From Clostridia bacterium (GTDB taxonomy: Bacteria; Bacillota; Clostridia; Oscillospirales; Acutalibacteraceae): a stretch of 41,326 nt of DNA. Positions within the stretch are counted from its first letter, which is position 1, and the number at the start of each line of letters is the position of its first letter. The notes beneath the pieces are model-generated. The model was not told the origin of the DNA, did not search any database, and saw nothing but the letters and a program-made list of their open reading frames with translations. The position numbers and the translations under genes are program-made. Of this stretch, positions 14,915-24,269 are shown one piece after another. Location of the stretch: NCBI GenBank assembly GCA_024404115.1, contig JAKSQM010000013.1:1-41326 (forward strand). Reading direction: 5' to 3'.

Positions 14915-15715
14915 GTGGGATATGCGTTCATAAGCTACAAAAGAGAAGAAGTGAAAAAGGCGGAAGCTGTCAGAGAGCTGTTTATGAAAAACGGCATAGA
15001 GTGCTGGATGGATACTGTTGATATTCCTGCTGGCAATAACTGGGATATGGAAATAAATGACGCCATTGAAAGCGATAACTGCGCCTGTTTCGTGTTGCTC
15101 CTTACAGAGTCAACACAGACTTCAAATTTCATTCTTGATGAAATCGCCACAGCGAGGGATGCCGACAAAGATATAATCCCTATCCGTTTAGAAAACTTCA
15201 GCCTTAACAGTGCCATGCGTTTTTATCTTCGCCGCCGCCATATGGAGGATGTTGAATCTATTGACGAAAATGACAGCGGAATGAAGAAAGTTGTTGATGC
15301 TGTTATTCACCATACAGGTGTTAATAAAGAGCTTGCAGAAAAGAATAAAGAATCTGAAATTATAACAGTTATTCAGGATAATGGCTTCAAATATGTTGGT
15401 CAGATGAAAGACGGCGAATATCACGGAAAAGGTACTATGTACTATCCTGATGGGTCAAAATACTATGAAGGCGATTGGGTTAATGGTGATTGGCACGGCA
15501 AAGGAACTGAGTATTATGATAACGGTTCAAAATGGTATGAAGGTGATTTTGTTAACGGCAATTGGCACGGCAAAGGAACTTGGTATTATAATAATGGCTC
15601 AAGATGCTATGAAGGTGATTGGGTAGATGATAATCGGCACGGCAAAGGAACTTCGTATAATAAAGACGGGTCAATAAACTTTTCTGGCGAGTTTGAGAAT
15701 GGCTTTCCAAAATAA
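14915..15715 (+). CDS. TIR domain-MORN repeat fusion protein
   Basis: A 266-residue soluble protein. Residues 1-130 are a TIR domain: YAFISYKR box, D33 and G40 in WMDTVDIPAG, LLLTES strand, and a Glu (E76 in FILDEIATA) at the position of the catalytic glutamate of TIR NADases. Residues about 160-266 are MORN repeats with an exact 24-residue period (H-G-K-G-T..YY..G...YEGD), four to five copies. TIR domains cleave NAD+ or make cyclic ADP-ribose-type signals; MORN repeats often bind lipid or act as scaffolds. The combination suggests a membrane- or partner-tethered effector, perhaps in phage defence (inference). GTG at 14915 is chosen: GGAG lies 8 nt ahead, and the upstream in-frame ATGs precede the TATAAT. 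The gene stands alone between a MITE-bearing repeat island and its own terminator, which fits recent acquisition. No Thoeris, CBASS or toxin partner is adjacent. Confidence 0.88.
   Translation: MGYAFISYKREEVKKAEAVRELFMKNGIECWMDTVDIPAGNNWDMEINDAIESDNCACFVLLLTESTQTSNFILDEIATARDADKDIIPIRLENFSLNSAMRFYLRRRHMEDVESIDENDSGMKKVVDAVIHHTGVNKELAEKNKESEIITVIQDNGFKYVGQMKDGEYHGKGTMYYPDGSKYYEGDWVNGDWHGKGTEYYDNGSKWYEGDFVNGNWHGKGTWYYNNGSRCYEGDWVDDNRHGKGTSYNKDGSINFSGEFENGFPK
15422..15661 (+). repeat. 72-bp coding tandem repeat (MORN units)
   Basis: Units begin with CACGG(C/A)AAAGG at 15422, 15494, 15566 and 15638, exactly 72 bp apart. High DNA identity between units (the last three share CACGGCAAAGGAACT) points to recent internal duplication or gene conversion, so the copy number may vary between strains. 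Confidence 0.9.
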
Positions 15716-15720
15716 ATTCC

Positions 15721-15751
15721 TCACGGGCAGTGCAACTGCCCGTGATTTTTT
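15721..15751 (+). terminator. Terminator of the TIR-MORN gene
   Basis: TCACGGGCAGT-gca-ACTGCCCGTGA is a perfect 11-bp stem followed by six T, 5 bp after the stop codon. Confidence 0.95.
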
Positions 15752-15775
15752 GTGCGTAAATGCACATTAACACAA

Positions 15776-15806
15776 CAAAAAAGCTGCCGCTTTTGTGCGA
15801 CAGCTT
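15776..15806 (-). terminator. Terminator of the GH4 gene
   Basis: On the minus strand AAGCTGTCGC, a short loop and GCGGCAGCTT are followed by TTTTTT. The stem is nearly the same as in the htrA terminator at 645-673. Confidence 0.85.
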
Positions 15807-15817
15807 CTTTTTATAGC

Positions 15818-17137
15818 TTAGTTATATTTGGGGAGGTAATCGCCGTGTGCTTCAATAAGGTCATCGCAAAGGTGTACGATTTCATCCATTGAAAGCTCTG
15901 AGGATGTGTGGGGGTCAAGCATTGCTGCCTGATAAATTGCATCCTTTTTCTGTGTTACGGCTGCTTCAATAGTTAAAAGATGAACATTTATCATAAGTCT
16001 GTTCATAGCTGCCAACTGTTCGGGGAGTTTACCCTGACGGCAAGGCTGAATACCATACTTATTAACAAGGCAGGCAACCTCTACGCAAGCCTCGTTGGGG
16101 AGGTTCTCAATAAGTCCGTTATTGATTACATTACCGCCGATTTTGTAAGGAATATCTGTTGTAATAGCTTCCATAATATATGAAGCATATTCATGTGTTC
16201 TTGTGTGGCTTACTTTATCGTTGAGGTAATTCTCTTTCTCGCTCTTCCAGCGGTCAATCTGGTTGATACATCTTCTTGGGTATTCATCCAGCGGAATTTT
16301 GTATCTGTCAATAAGCTCTGGATATTTTGACTTGATAAAGAAGTTGTTATACTCTGCGTTATGCTCGCTTGATTCTGTGCAGTAATGACCGAAGCGTCTG
16401 ATATATTCATATCTTACAAGGTCGGTGTTTTCTGTTGAGCTGTCTGCAAGCACCTCTGCGGCTCTCTTTCTGATCTCGGGGTAAAGGTCGTTGCCCTTTG
16501 CGTCTTCAATTTCAAGAAGCCAGCCCATATGGTTGATACCAGCAATTCTCTCACGAAGTGGCTCTTCATAAGGGATTTTAAGACCGTCAAGAACAGTCTT
16601 TGAGCATACCTGAACGCTGTGGCAAAGACCAACAGATTTGATTGGAGTGTATCTGCCAAGGTAGCCTGTGAGCTGAGCCATGGGGTTAGTGTAGTTAAGG
16701 AAATATGCGTTGGGGCAAACCTCCTGCATATCGTCTGTGAAATCTTTAAGAACAGGGATAGTTCTCAATGCTCTGAAAATGCCGCCGATACCGTTTGAAT
16801 CTGCGATTGTCTGGCGAAGTCCGTATTTCTTAGGCACTTCAAAGTCAATGATTGTGCAGGGGTCATAAAGACCAACCTGAATTGCATTAACAACGAAATC
16901 CGCATTTCTCAAAGCGTCTTTTCTGTTTTCAACGCCAAGATATTTCTGAATAACGGCTCTGTTTTCGTTGATGTTTCTGTTCAGCGCAGTTACCATTATG
17001 TAGGATTCATCAAGACGCTGAGGGTCAATATCATAAAGTGCAATTTCGCACTCTCTGAGAACGGGTGTGCACATAACATCACCCAAAACATTTTTTGCAA
17101 AAACGGTGCTGCCTGCACCCATAAATGTAATTTTCAT
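15818..17137 (-). CDS. melA: Glycoside hydrolase family 4, alpha-galactosidase-like
   Basis: A 439-residue cytoplasmic NAD+- and Mn2+-dependent glycosidase. GH4 enzymes cleave glycosides by transient oxidation at C3. The dinucleotide-binding motif is FMGAGSTVF (5-13); the sugar/metal site shows N151 in NYTNPM, C172-H173 in LCHSVQ and H203 in INHMG. The CHSVQ form is typical of MelA-type alpha-galactosidases rather than 6-phospho-glucosidases, so a non-phosphorylated alpha-galactoside such as melibiose is the likely substrate. Alpha-glucosidase or alpha-glucuronidase activity cannot be excluded. It is divergent from the esterase gene with back-to-back promoters and could be co-regulated. The symbol is by family resemblance. 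Confidence 0.88.
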   Translation of the reverse strand: MKITFMGAGSTVFAKNVLGDVMCTPVLRECEIALYDIDPQRLDESYIMVTALNRNINENRAVIQKYLGVENRKDALRNADFVVNAIQVGLYDPCTIIDFEVPKKYGLRQTIADSNGIGGIFRALRTIPVLKDFTDDMQEVCPNAYFLNYTNPMAQLTGYLGRYTPIKSVGLCHSVQVCSKTVLDGLKIPYEEPLRERIAGINHMGWLLEIEDAKGNDLYPEIRKRAAEVLADSSTENTDLVRYEYIRRFGHYCTESSEHNAEYNNFFIKSKYPELIDRYKIPLDEYPRRCINQIDRWKSEKENYLNDKVSHTRTHEYASYIMEAITTDIPYKIGGNVINNGLIENLPNEACVEVACLVNKYGIQPCRQGKLPEQLAAMNRLMINVHLLTIEAAVTQKKDAIYQAAMLDPHTSSELSMDEIVHLCDDLIEAHGDYLPKYN

Positions 17138-17168
17138 GTTACCGCTCCTTTAAATTTATGGTGATTTG

Positions 17169-17197
17169 ATTTTATCATATAAAAAATAAAAAAACAA
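17169..17197 (-). promoter_or_regulatory. Promoter of the GH4 gene
   Basis: On the minus strand TTGTTT (17192-17197), 17 bp, TAAAAT (17169-17174), 32 bp before the start codon. It is back to back with the esterase promoter. Confidence 0.7.
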
Positions 17198-17202
17198 GGT
17201 AA

Positions 17203-17231
17203 TTGAAAAAATATGGTGCGTGTGATATTAT
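17203..17231 (+). promoter_or_regulatory. Promoter of the esterase gene
   Basis: TTGAAA (17203-17208), 17 bp, TATTAT (17226-17231), 18 bp before the ATG at 17250. Its -35 box is only 5 bp from that of the divergent GH4 promoter. Confidence 0.65.
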
Positions 17232-17249
17232 CTTTTTGAGGTGAAATTT

Positions 17250-17972
17250 ATGAAAATTGAAACAATAACACTGAACGCAGAAAGAAATGTTACGCTCACA
17301 TTATACATACAGGATTTATCCCCCGAAATGAAGCATCTTGACAAAAGACCTGCTGTGCTGGTTTTCCCTGGCGGCGGATATTATATGTGCTCTGACAGAG
17401 AGGCTGAGCCAATCGCCCTCGCTTACCTTGCAGAGGGTTACAACGCTTTTGTTTTGAGATATTCGATTAAAGAGGATTCTGTTTTTCCAAATCCACTTGA
17501 TGATGCCTGCGCCGCCATGAAGCACATAAGAGATAATGCGGAGAAATATAATATTTTCCCCGAAAAAATTGCAGTTATCGGCTTTTCCGCTGGTGGACAC
17601 CTTGCGGCATACATTGCAAACACCGAGGGCTACAGACCCAACGCATCAATTCTCTGCTATCCGTCAATTCTTGATTCAATGGCAGATGTGCTTTATAACC
17701 ACGATAAAACAAATCTTAACGAGCTTGTTACAAAGGACACACCGCCAACATTTTTGTTTTCAACAAGTGATGATAATGTTGTGCCGATTATGAACACGGT
17801 GAAATATACCGAGGCTCTGGCAGAAAACGGCGTTCCCTTTGAGCTTCACATTTTCAGAACAGGACAGCACGGACTTTCACTTTCAAAGAACGCAACGGGC
17901 ATGGTCAATGATGACGTTGCGCAGTGGCTTAAACTGAGCGTAAACTGGCTGAATGCAATATTCGAGTTTTAA
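17250..17972 (+). CDS. Alpha/beta hydrolase, carbohydrate-esterase-like
   Basis: A 240-residue cytoplasmic serine hydrolase of the BD-FAE/acetylxylan-esterase-like group, which removes acyl groups from sugars or short oligosaccharides. It shows the oxyanion GGG in VFPGGGYY (39-44), the nucleophile S113 in GFSAGGH, an acid at D174 or D175 (STSDDNVVP) and H207 in GQHGLS. No signal peptide, so substrates must be imported. ATG at 17250 is used instead of the upstream in-frame GTG at 17241, which lies inside the ribosome site GAGGTGA. It diverges from the GH4 gene, which suggests a shared glycan-use role. The exact ester is not predictable. Confidence 0.88.
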   Translation: MKIETITLNAERNVTLTLYIQDLSPEMKHLDKRPAVLVFPGGGYYMCSDREAEPIALAYLAEGYNAFVLRYSIKEDSVFPNPLDDACAAMKHIRDNAEKYNIFPEKIAVIGFSAGGHLAAYIANTEGYRPNASILCYPSILDSMADVLYNHDKTNLNELVTKDTPPTFLFSTSDDNVVPIMNTVKYTEALAENGVPFELHIFRTGQHGLSLSKNATGMVNDDVAQWLKLSVNWLNAIFEF

Positions 17973-17979
17973 AAAATGC

Positions 17980-18005
17980 GGCTGTGAGTTTTCACAGCCA
18001 TTTTT
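17980..18005 (+). terminator. Terminator of the esterase gene
   Basis: GGCTGTGA-gttt-TCACAGCC followed by ATTTTT, 8 bp past the stop. Confidence 0.9.
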
Positions 18006-18028
18006 GTTGTCTTTTTACTGTTTTATAA

Positions 18029-18440
18029 TCAGGCGCCCCACTGGGGAGCTGTCAGCGAAGCTGACTGAGGGGGTTATCTAACTGTTTACAGAAAGCTCCC
18101 AAATCTGCACCGTGCTTTAAATTACATCTGTAGGGGATGGCGTCCCCGACATCCCGCTATTGTTCTCTAAATGTAATCACAAATTCATCTGATATGTAGC
18201 ATAAAATGGCACCATACACCGTAGAGGAGTAGCTTGCTCCTCCTGTTAATCAGGCGCCCCACTGGGGAGCTGAGGGGATAGATCGATAGAAAGTAGATAA
18301 CAGATGGAAATGTCAATAAATGTATTTGCCCTACGCCCTCACGGGATTTAACCCCCGTGCTTTTAATAAAGAAATTCACCTTAACATCCATTCTCCTTTT
18401 AATGAATTTTCTCAACGCACCAGCCATATTATTTTATTTT
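18029..18440. repeat. Intergenic repeat island 3
   Basis: No gene is supported. 18029-18075 and 18243-18275 are copies of the GGCGCCCCACTGGGGAGCTG module, the first with a full TCAGCGAAGCTGA hairpin and the second lacking it. 18131-18155 is a partial GTAGGGGATGGCG module, and 18330-18360 holds a diverged ACGGG...CCCGT hairpin. The apparent frame at 18185-18427 is repeat DNA. Confidence 0.75.
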
Positions 18441-18470
18441 AGAAAATACGTTGTTTGATAAGATAAAAGG

Positions 18471-18500
18471 TGCATAAAATTCACCAAACCATTTTATGCA
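18471..18500. promoter_or_regulatory. Inverted repeat upstream of the 55-codon gene
   Basis: TGCATAAAAT and ATTTTATGCA are perfect 10-bp arms around TCACCAAACC. It ends 35 bp before the -35 box. Part of it (AAATTCACCAAA, 18477-18488) is repeated exactly at 18576-18587 next to the start site, as expected for paired regulator sites. Confidence 0.5.
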
Positions 18501-18535
18501 TTTCAACAAAATGCTATTTTAGTCAATGATTTTTG

Positions 18536-18564
18536 TTGACAATGCACTAATGTTGTGGTAATAT
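18536..18564 (+). promoter_or_regulatory. Strong promoter of the 55-codon gene
   Basis: A perfect TTGACA (18536-18541), 17 bp, and TAATAT (18559-18564). Confidence 0.85.
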
Positions 18565-18568
18565 CTCA

Positions 18569-18583
18569 GTGAATTAAATTCAC
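18569..18583. promoter_or_regulatory. Operator candidate GTGAATTAAATTCAC
   Basis: A perfect 15-bp palindrome placed at the expected transcription start, 5 bp after the -10 box, where a bound repressor would block transcription. It shares AAATTCACC with the upstream inverted repeat. The regulator is unknown. Confidence 0.55.
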
Positions 18584-18606
18584 CAAAGAAATGGAGGGTA
18601 TTTTTT

Positions 18607-18774
18607 ATGGGGTTTAAAAACAAGGGGATGTGGCTAAGCAGTAAAGAGGCAGATATGATTGACCTTTACAGAAAGCAGAGTCCCAGCGTCAAAAAAGCAA
18701 CTTGTCAGCAGGTTGGTGTAGCTTATGACAGCAAAAAAGACGGCAAATCATCCAAAAACAAAAAGCGTTGGTGA
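18607..18774 (+). CDS. Small basic protein, 55 residues, function unknown
   Basis: A short gene with all signals of a real transcription unit: consensus promoter at 18536-18564, GGAGGG 9 nt before the ATG, TGA stop and a terminator about 65 bp on. The product begins MGFKNKGMWLSSKEADMIDL; about 10-32 may form an amphipathic helix, and the last 15 residues are nearly all Lys, Ser, Asn, Gly and Arg, ending KNKKRW. There is one cysteine (C33). There is no signal peptide or membrane helix. The family was not recognised. A nucleic-acid-binding, ribosome-associated or stress-induced small protein is possible, but nothing in the sequence decides. A perfect palindrome over the start site suggests tight control. 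Confidence 0.7.
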   Translation: MGFKNKGMWLSSKEADMIDLYRKQSPSVKKATCQQVGVAYDSKKDGKSSKNKKRW

Positions 18775-18837
18775 TTTGAAGCAAAATGCGGTGCAATTGC
18801 CTTATTTACGGCACACCAAAAAATGAAAGCAACCAAA

Positions 18838-18882
18838 AACAGCGTCTTGCCTGTCCGAAAAGGCAAAACGCTGTTGCTTTAT
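18838..18882. terminator. Terminator between the 55-codon gene and the PRT-like gene
   Basis: AACAGCGT..TGCC and GGCA..ACGCTGTT form an interrupted stem followed by GCTTTATTT. It lies between convergent genes and is A-rich on the left, so it may act in both directions. Confidence 0.8.
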
Positions 18883-18893
18883 TTATTCACTTT

Positions 18894-19535
18894 TTAAAGC
18901 TTTGAGCAGCCGAAGCTATTAATCAACGCATCAATGCGCATTTTCTTTTTGCACATGGGGCAGTCGATTGAACTTGTGCTCATATAGTCGGGCAGGTCAG
19001 CGGTGTCAAATGCCGATGTAACAGGCACGCCGCTGCATTCGCTTACAGCAGAGAAAACAGATGCAATGCCTGCAACTCTGCCACCGTAATAATTGATAGC
19101 TTCAATAGCAGAAAGGCAGGTGTAACCTGTAACAACAGAAGCCGCAAGAATCAGCACGCTTTTGCCCTGTATCATAGATACATTGTTATCTCTGAAAATC
19201 AGCTGATTGCCTGTTGTGTATTCGGGTGTGAGAATGTTGATTTCTCTGTTTGAATTTAAACTGCTGTAATCGCTTCTTGTGAGTATCTCACCAAGGCAGG
19301 TGCCGATAACTTCACTGCCGTCAAGGCAAAGGATTGTATCAACCAGTGTGCTCATTTTATAAGCAGGGAGCAATGCCTTTGCAACAGCCTTAGCCTGTGG
19401 CAGGTTGGATTTCTGCGTTGTTATATCAATATAATAGTTTATATGACTGTGGTTTGTTACAAAATGCCCTTTGCTACAGCTAAGGTAAAGGTTCGGGCTC
19501 TTTGTTGCCACCTTAAAAGTTTCGCTCATTGCCAT
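18894..19535 (-). CDS. Phosphoribosyltransferase-like protein with degenerate PRPP motif
   Basis: A 213-residue protein resembling orotate phosphoribosyltransferases in overall pattern (a GSEVIGT strand-loop and a VLIL..SVVTGYT region). The PRPP loop normally reads with two acidic residues, as in VDDVITTG, but here the equivalents are A131-A132 in LILAASVVTGYT. Catalysis as a normal PRTase is therefore doubtful; regulation or ligand binding is possible. The C-terminus adds a short zinc-ribbon-like CPMCKKK (192-198), plus C210, which is unusual for PyrE. It ends the minus-strand cluster with the glycosyltransferase, 22 bp downstream, using an ATG behind GGAGTGA. Functional naming is uncertain. 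Confidence 0.6.
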   Translation of the reverse strand: MAMSETFKVATKSPNLYLSCSKGHFVTNHSHINYYIDITTQKSNLPQAKAVAKALLPAYKMSTLVDTILCLDGSEVIGTCLGEILTRSDYSSLNSNREINILTPEYTTGNQLIFRDNNVSMIQGKSVLILAASVVTGYTCLSAIEAINYYGGRVAGIASVFSAVSECSGVPVTSAFDTADLPDYMSTSSIDCPMCKKKMRIDALINSFGCSKL

Positions 19536-19557
19536 AGTTGTTCACTCCAGTTTAAAA

Positions 19558-20544
19558 TTATTTTATTTTTGAAACTAATTTAAAAAATAACGGACTTATT
19601 TTAAATAATCCCAAAATAATCATTTGCTTAGTGGATATGCGTTTTTCTTTAACAGCTTCTTTATATTTTCTGTTATAAAACTTTTTAAGCTCTTTTTTAG
19701 AATCGGAATTTTTTGTTACCTCTATTTTGCTGATTATATCAAAAAGAGCAGTTACATATGTTAAGTTAACAAGTGAATTATATCCGTCTTTGCCTTTGAA
19801 ATAATTGATTCTGTCATCATACATATGTATAACAGTTTTATTTAACATAATCTGTTTTTCTTCTGTCATTTTTGATCTTGTAAGGCTGTTTTCTGCGTGA
19901 TAAAAATAATACATTCTTCTGTTAATTGATACTACTTTTTCAGCACGGCTATACAGATATGGATTGATAATCAAATCCTCAGCCATTCTTGCAGATTCAT
20001 CGAATCTCAACCCGTCAGAAAATAAATCTGCATTATACAATCTGAACATTACTGCGGTAGGATTATACCCGAAAAACTCAAATGAAGTGCCGTCATATAT
20101 TTTTTCAAGTGCTTCTTTACCTGTTAATGTTTTTATTTCATAGCTTTCGGCATCGGGTTCAGCATAATCACGGACATAAGTTCCTCTTGAAAAGCAAAGA
20201 GAAATATCAGCAGAATAATCTGCCATAAGATTAACAAGAGTTTCAACCATTTCACGGTGGATATAATCATCGGGGTCAATGAAAAGTACACTGTTCCCGC
20301 TCATTATATCAAGACCTGCGTTTCTTGCAGAGCTGACACCGCCGTTTGGCTTGTGAATAACAATGATTCTGCTGTCTTTTTTTGCATAAGTGTCGCAAAT
20401 TTCACCGCACTTATCTGGCGAACCGTCATCAACAAGAATTATTTCAAAATTTTTATATGTCTGGCATAGTATGGAGTCAATGCATTGAGCCAAGTATTTA
20501 TCAACATTATAAATCGGTAAGATTATTGAAACTTTGTTTTGCAT
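19558..20544 (-). CDS. Family 2 glycosyltransferase
   Basis: A 328-residue cytoplasmic inverting glycosyltransferase with a GT-A fold, transferring sugar from a nucleotide donor to an envelope glycan or lipid acceptor. Typical motifs are IILPIYNVDKYL at 7-18, VDDGSPDKC with the nucleotide-binding Asp pair, the GGVSSARNAGL helix and the metal-binding FIDPDDYI. The C-terminal third is basic and hydrophobic (ending LFFKLVSKIK), probably associating with the membrane. It starts 2 bp after the upstream flavoprotein stop, so they are cotranscribed. Base composition is more AT-rich than in the neighbouring genes, common for surface-glycan genes and possibly a sign of transfer. The acceptor is not predictable. 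Confidence 0.92.
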   Translation of the reverse strand: MQNKVSIILPIYNVDKYLAQCIDSILCQTYKNFEIILVDDGSPDKCGEICDTYAKKDSRIIVIHKPNGGVSSARNAGLDIMSGNSVLFIDPDDYIHREMVETLVNLMADYSADISLCFSRGTYVRDYAEPDAESYEIKTLTGKEALEKIYDGTSFEFFGYNPTAVMFRLYNADLFSDGLRFDESARMAEDLIINPYLYSRAEKVVSINRRMYYFYHAENSLTRSKMTEEKQIMLNKTVIHMYDDRINYFKGKDGYNSLVNLTYVTALFDIISKIEVTKNSDSKKELKKFYNRKYKEAVKEKRISTKQMIILGLFKISPLFFKLVSKIK

Positions 20545-20546
20545 TT

Positions 20547-21773
20547 TTATACCTCCACATTAAATCTGCAAGCATTTTCGCCTGCGCAAAATCCGCTTGA
20601 AAATGCCCATTGAAGATTAAATCCGCCGCAGCCGCCGTCAATGTTAAGTATCTCGCCTGCGCAATAAAGATTTTTCACTAACTTTGATTCCATTGAATCC
20701 TGTGAAAACTGGCTTGTGTCCGCACCGCCACGGGTAACCTGTGCGCTCTCAAAGCCTTTAGACCCTGTGAGAAAAATTCTGAAATTTTTCATAAGAGTCG
20801 CCAGTCGATCCGCTTCGTTATCACCGATAACGCTTGCAGGAGCGTCATTTTTAATATATATACATTTAATAAATCCCTGCCCGATTTTTTTGGGTACAAG
20901 ACCCGAAAGGAGATTTTCGCATTTGAGCTTTGGATTTCTCTCCGCTCTTTCAATAATTGCCGATTTTATCTCGCCCTGTGTGAGCGTTGGGAAAAAGTCA
21001 ATTACAACACTGCACTTTTCTTTTGAAAGATAATCGCAGAGAATACGCTGAGCGTCCATTGAAGCAATGCCAGAAAGTCCGTATTCAGTAAAAAGAATTT
21101 CACCGCTTGCAGTGCCAATTTGGTTTTCGCCTGCAAAAAGCTTCATATTGCCCTTTGAGCGAAGTCCCTTAAACGACTTGATAATTTTGTTGTCGCTGGT
21201 CAGCTGAACAAGTGCAGGCAGCGGCTTTATAATAGTATGCCCTAAAGAGCGTAATAATTCAAATCCGCTTCCGTCAGAGCCTTGGGACGGTGAAGCCTTG
21301 CCGCCGCAGGAGATTATCACTTTTTTTGAAAGAAATCTGCCGTTGATAACAAAAGTGCCGTCATTTTTCACTTTAACTGTGTCAATTTTTTCGTCGGTGA
21401 AAACAGTAATTCCAAGCCTGTCGCATTCAAAACGAAGCGCATCAAGAACGCTCGCCGCCGAGTTGCTCAAAGGGTAAATTCTGCCCTCTTCGTCCTCGTA
21501 TGTGAAAAGTCCCAGTGAATTAAAAAAGTCAACTGTGTATTCAACATTGTATTTTTCAAGTGCTGTCAAGGCAAAGTTTTTGTTGTAGTATTCATGCTCA
21601 AGTGCGTGCCTGTTTGAAAGGTTGCATCTGCCGTTTCCTGTTGCAAGGATTTTTTTGCCGATTCTGTTCATTGAGTCAAAGACCGCAATGCTCAGCTTTT
21701 CATTTTTATTTTTAGCGGCAATGGCGGCTGTGATGCCCGATGCCCCTGCGCCGATTACAGCAATGTCAAACAT
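20547..21773 (-). CDS. FAD-dependent flavoprotein, HI0933/YhiN family
   Basis: A 408-residue flavoprotein. The FAD motif VIGAGASGITAA (6-17) is at the N-terminus, followed by the family features GKKILATGNGRCNLSN, GGKASPSQGSDGSG, TRGGADTSQF and the C-terminal FAD contact GGCGGFNLQWAFSSG. The family is widespread in Firmicutes and Proteobacteria; members reduce unknown substrates, and one relative (BaiN) reduces bile-acid intermediates. The ATG at 21773 is preferred over the in-frame GTG at 21782, which is part of the ribosome site GAGGTGA. It is the first gene of the minus-strand cluster and is divergent from the bofA-like gene. Confidence 0.93.
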   Translation of the reverse strand: MFDIAVIGAGASGITAAIAAKNKNEKLSIAVFDSMNRIGKKILATGNGRCNLSNRHALEHEYYNKNFALTALEKYNVEYTVDFFNSLGLFTYEDEEGRIYPLSNSAASVLDALRFECDRLGITVFTDEKIDTVKVKNDGTFVINGRFLSKKVIISCGGKASPSQGSDGSGFELLRSLGHTIIKPLPALVQLTSDNKIIKSFKGLRSKGNMKLFAGENQIGTASGEILFTEYGLSGIASMDAQRILCDYLSKEKCSVVIDFFPTLTQGEIKSAIIERAERNPKLKCENLLSGLVPKKIGQGFIKCIYIKNDAPASVIGDNEADRLATLMKNFRIFLTGSKGFESAQVTRGGADTSQFSQDSMESKLVKNLYCAGEILNIDGGCGGFNLQWAFSSGFCAGENACRFNVEV

Positions 21774-21868
21774 AATTTTCACCTCGTTTTTATCATATCA
21801 TAATCACAACAAAAATAAAAGTATGATTTTAAATTTTTCTGCATAATATTCAGCATGGGGGTGAGGCT

Positions 21869-22129
21869 ATGCCTGTTACTGTAATTGTTTGCGTTGCGGC
21901 GGTTATATGCGCCTTAACTGTTTTGATTGCTATGAAAAAAAGCGGCAAATTCTTTTCAGCTCTTTTGCTTTCTGTTATAGAGGGCACAGTGGCTCTCTTT
22001 GCCGTCAATGCGGCAGGCACATTCACATCTGTCAGCCTCAGTGTCAACTGGCTCACTTTAGCGTCGGGCGCAGTTTTTGGAGTGGCTGGAATAGCCGCAA
22101 ACCTTATTGCCAATATTATTATACGGTAA
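21869..22129 (+). CDS. BofA-like small membrane protein
   Basis: An 86-residue hydrophobic protein with two or three membrane segments (about 3-22, 28-48 and 60-84) and a C-terminal pattern NWLTLASGAVFGVAGIAANL that resembles the pro-sigma-K processing inhibitor BofA family. In Bacillus, BofA holds back activation of the mother-cell sigma factor during sporulation; in this organism that role is inferred. The usual neighbour recR is not here. A strong GGGGGTGAGG ribosome site precedes the ATG. The groES promoter follows 36 bp on, with no clear terminator between. Confidence 0.65.
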   Translation: MPVTVIVCVAAVICALTVLIAMKKSGKFFSALLLSVIEGTVALFAVNAAGTFTSVSLSVNWLTLASGAVFGVAGIAANLIANIIIR

Positions 22130-22165
22130 AAAATGTTATTATTTTGTTAATTTTTCTTAAAAGGG

Positions 22166-22193
22166 TTGACTTTTCCTGAAAAATGGCTAAAAT
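22166..22193 (+). promoter_or_regulatory. groESL promoter
   Basis: TTGACT (22166-22171), 16 bp, TAAAAT (22188-22193), directly ahead of the CIRCE element. Confidence 0.85.
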
Positions 22194-22197
22194 AGAT

Positions 22198-22224
22198 TTA
22201 GCACTCAAAGATAAAGAGTGCTAA
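22198..22224 (+). promoter_or_regulatory. CIRCE element (HrcA operator)
   Basis: TTAGCACTC-N9-GAGTGCTAA, a perfect 9-bp inverted repeat with 9-bp spacing, placed at the transcription start. It is the known HrcA repressor site, so groESL should be induced by heat and unfolded protein. Confidence 0.98.
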
Positions 22225-22239
22225 TCTTACAAAACCTAA

Positions 22240-22545
<306 letters not shown>

Positions 22546-22557
22546 ACGGAGGATTGA

Positions 22558-24201
<1,644 letters not shown>

Positions 24202-24227
24202 TAAATACCGCCCAAAGTGAATAAAAT

Positions 24228-24265
24228 AATGGCTATGTTGAGCAATCATCATAGCCATTTTTATT
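24228..24265 (+). terminator. Terminator of groESL
   Basis: AATGGCTATG, a 12-nt loop and CATAGCCATT are followed by TTTATTTT, 26 bp after the stop codon. Confidence 0.92.
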
Positions 24266-24269
24266 TTGC

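Noticed and set aside
18185-18427. 80-codon minus-strand frame
   Set aside because: It covers a GGCGCCCC module and a decayed hairpin, has no start signals and does not resemble a protein family.
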